Source of the DNA: Kastovskya adunca ATA6-11-RM4
GTDB lineage: Bacteria; Cyanobacteriota; Cyanobacteriia; Cyanobacteriales; Coleofasciculaceae
DNA length: 64,000 nucleotides
Reading direction: 5' to 3'
NCBI GenBank assembly: GCA_019359445.1
Contig: JAHHHJ010000020.1
Coordinates: 37,736-101,735, forward strand
Positions 63,089-64,000 of this stretch are shown here, in pieces. Position 1 is the stretch's first letter. Every line of letters starts with the position of its first letter. Under the pieces are notes generated by a model, which did no database searches, had not been told where the DNA came from, and saw nothing but the letters and a program-made list of their open reading frames with translations. The position numbers and the translations under genes were made by a program.

Positions 63089-64000
63089 ATGACTCCACCG
63101 ATTGTTAAGCGTTTTCTCATTACCTTAGATCGACACAAGCTCTTGGCATTAGCCAGCTTTGGTCTTGTTGTGGGAGTATCAGGTGTTGTTGCCCTGAAGC
63201 CACCGCCAGAGCCAATCTATAGAGCCATGGGTACCCTGGCACTCAATAGCGCTCCGCCATCCTTCTCAACCACTGGGCAACAAATTCAGGAGCAAGGTAA
63301 GCAATTTACCAAAGAACTGTTGTTGGCGGACAATCTCATCCAAACTGTGGCAGCGCAGGTTAACGAGCAACCGCAAGAACTACGACAAAAAGCAAATGTC
63401 AGGCTTCCTGAAGAAGATGACCCCCCGATTATTGGAGTCCTCTACACCGATGACAATCCCCAAGAAGCGGCAAAGGTTGTGGAAGCATTGCAAACCGCCA
63501 TGGTTGAGCAAAGCCGTTTGATAAATACCGCCCGCTTACGCGCCACCATCGATTCAATTGGTCAACGATTGCCTGCGGTGAGTAAGGAACTCAGAGAGGC
63601 TGAACAGAATTTAGAGAAGTATAACCGGACGGAAGGGCCAGTTTTATTTGCCGCTCAAGATGGTACATTAGTCAATTCGATCACAGCTAGCCAACAGCAG
63701 CAGCGGCAGTTGCAACTGACCATCGAAGGCATTGAAGCTCAAATGCGGAGTATTCAAAGCAAGTTAGGATTAACACCGGAGCAGGCTTATGCCTCTTCCG
63801 CCCTCAGTGCTGACCCAATTATTGCTAACTTGCGAGGGCAGATTTTGCAAACGGAGACGCAGATTGAAATTCTCAGTAAGAACTTGCGTCCGGAACATCC
63901 ACAAATGGTGGATTTGCGTAAACAGCAACAGTCCTATAACGACTTATTAAGGCAACGAGCCGCAGAGGTGATCGGTGGTGCTGGGGTAGCCGCTCCCCTC
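63089..64000 (+). CDS. Wzc/Wzz-type chain-length or tyrosine-kinase protein, cut by window end
   Basis: The first 304 residues of a polysaccharide co-polymerase. It begins with ATG at 63089 (MTPPIVKRFLITLDRHKLLA), has a membrane helix (LLALASFGLVVGVSGVVAL) and a Wzz-type periplasmic region (PPPEPIYRAMGTLALNSAPP). A long coiled-coil part follows (LPAVSKELREAEQNLEKYNR, then later QMRSIQSKLG and ETQIEILSKNLRPEHPQMVD), where LRPEHPQMVDLRKQ is the classic Wzc/GNVR signature. The cytoplasmic kinase part, if any, lies beyond the window. It should set polymer length with the Wza-like protein. Confidence 0.9.
   Translation, partial: MTPPIVKRFLITLDRHKLLALASFGLVVGVSGVVALKPPPEPIYRAMGTLALNSAPPSFSTTGQQIQEQGKQFTKELLLADNLIQTVAAQVNEQPQELRQKANVRLPEEDDPPIIGVLYTDDNPQEAAKVVEALQTAMVEQSRLINTARLRATIDSIGQRLPAVSKELREAEQNLEKYNRTEGPVLFAAQDGTLVNSITASQQQQRQLQLTIEGIEAQMRSIQSKLGLTPEQAYASSALSADPIIANLRGQILQTETQIEILSKNLRPEHPQMVDLRKQQQSYNDLLRQRAAEVIGGAGVAAPL

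Noticed and set aside
1..64000. CRISPR array, rRNA operon, prophage or complete IS
   Set aside because: I found no regularly spaced repeats with unique spacers, no rRNA-like sequence, no phage gene runs, and only a transposase stump.

Overview
The window comes from a cyanobacterial chromosome, probably a filamentous species. The evidence is the many copies of the HIP1 octamer GCGATCGC across nearly all core genes, cyanobacterium-restricted families (DUF1816, XisH/XisI, cyanoexosortase B and its partner, HpsE-type glycosyltransferases, PEP-CTERM proteins), dispersed heptamer tandem repeats, and housekeeping genes of cyanobacterial type (uvrB, rpiA, rpe, carA, rsmG, rlmB, mrnC). No rRNA operon, CRISPR array or complete insertion sequence is visible. 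One tRNA gene, tRNA-Asn(GUU), is present.

Layout. 1-6.9 kb: AT-rich orphan genes, a broken DUF433 antitoxin gene, a DECD-box RNA helicase, a fructosamine-kinase-like gene, and a transposase remnant joined to a MITE-like element. 6.9-12.2 kb: a CbbY-type HAD phosphatase, a polyphosphate glucokinase, and a 1017-residue membrane c-di-GMP protein carrying a LOV blue-light domain. 12.8-17.2 kb: a two-gene exosortase unit, an exosortase with a fused EpsI-like tail followed 2 bases later by a polytopic VIT/vWA protein with a PEP-CTERM tail. 17.4-21 kb: nagB, a small lipoprotein, a PKHD-type dioxygenase, and small conserved proteins. 21.5-24.6 kb: three glycosyltransferase-like genes in a row. 24.6-35 kb: tenA, a pentapeptide/TPR protein, a ferritin-like protein, an SDR, a retropepsin-like protease, carA, a STAS anti-sigma antagonist with an apparent ATT start, mrnC-rlmB-DUF1816, and an alpha/beta hydrolase. 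35.3-39.8 kb: a PPIase-ABC exporter pair whose 3' end is duplicated around a dead integron-type integrase. 40-47.3 kb: rpiA, an aldo/keto reductase, rsmG, tRNA-Asn, a PEP-CTERM protein and a GST. 47.4-50.7 kb: a serpin and a subtilisin-like protease in tandem. 50.8-56.3 kb: rpe, a three-gene group of small stress-type or envelope proteins, uvrB, and xisI with a truncated xisH. 56.4-64 kb: an exopolysaccharide locus (two HpsE-like glycosyltransferases, DegT aminotransferase, cyanoexosortase B and partner, Wza-like exporter, Wzc-like chain-length protein running off the edge).

The main theme is the cell surface. Two different exosortases, two visible PEP-CTERM substrates, an exopolysaccharide export locus, a second glycosyltransferase cluster, a secretion-type ABC exporter, and a light-sensing c-di-GMP enzyme of the kind that often controls attachment and EPS all lie within 64 kb. 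The most promising units for follow-up are the exosortase/VIT-vWA pair, the LOV-GGDEF-EAL protein, the serpin-subtilase pair, and the three-gene glycosyltransferase cluster. All functional statements are from reading the sequence; no database search was run.
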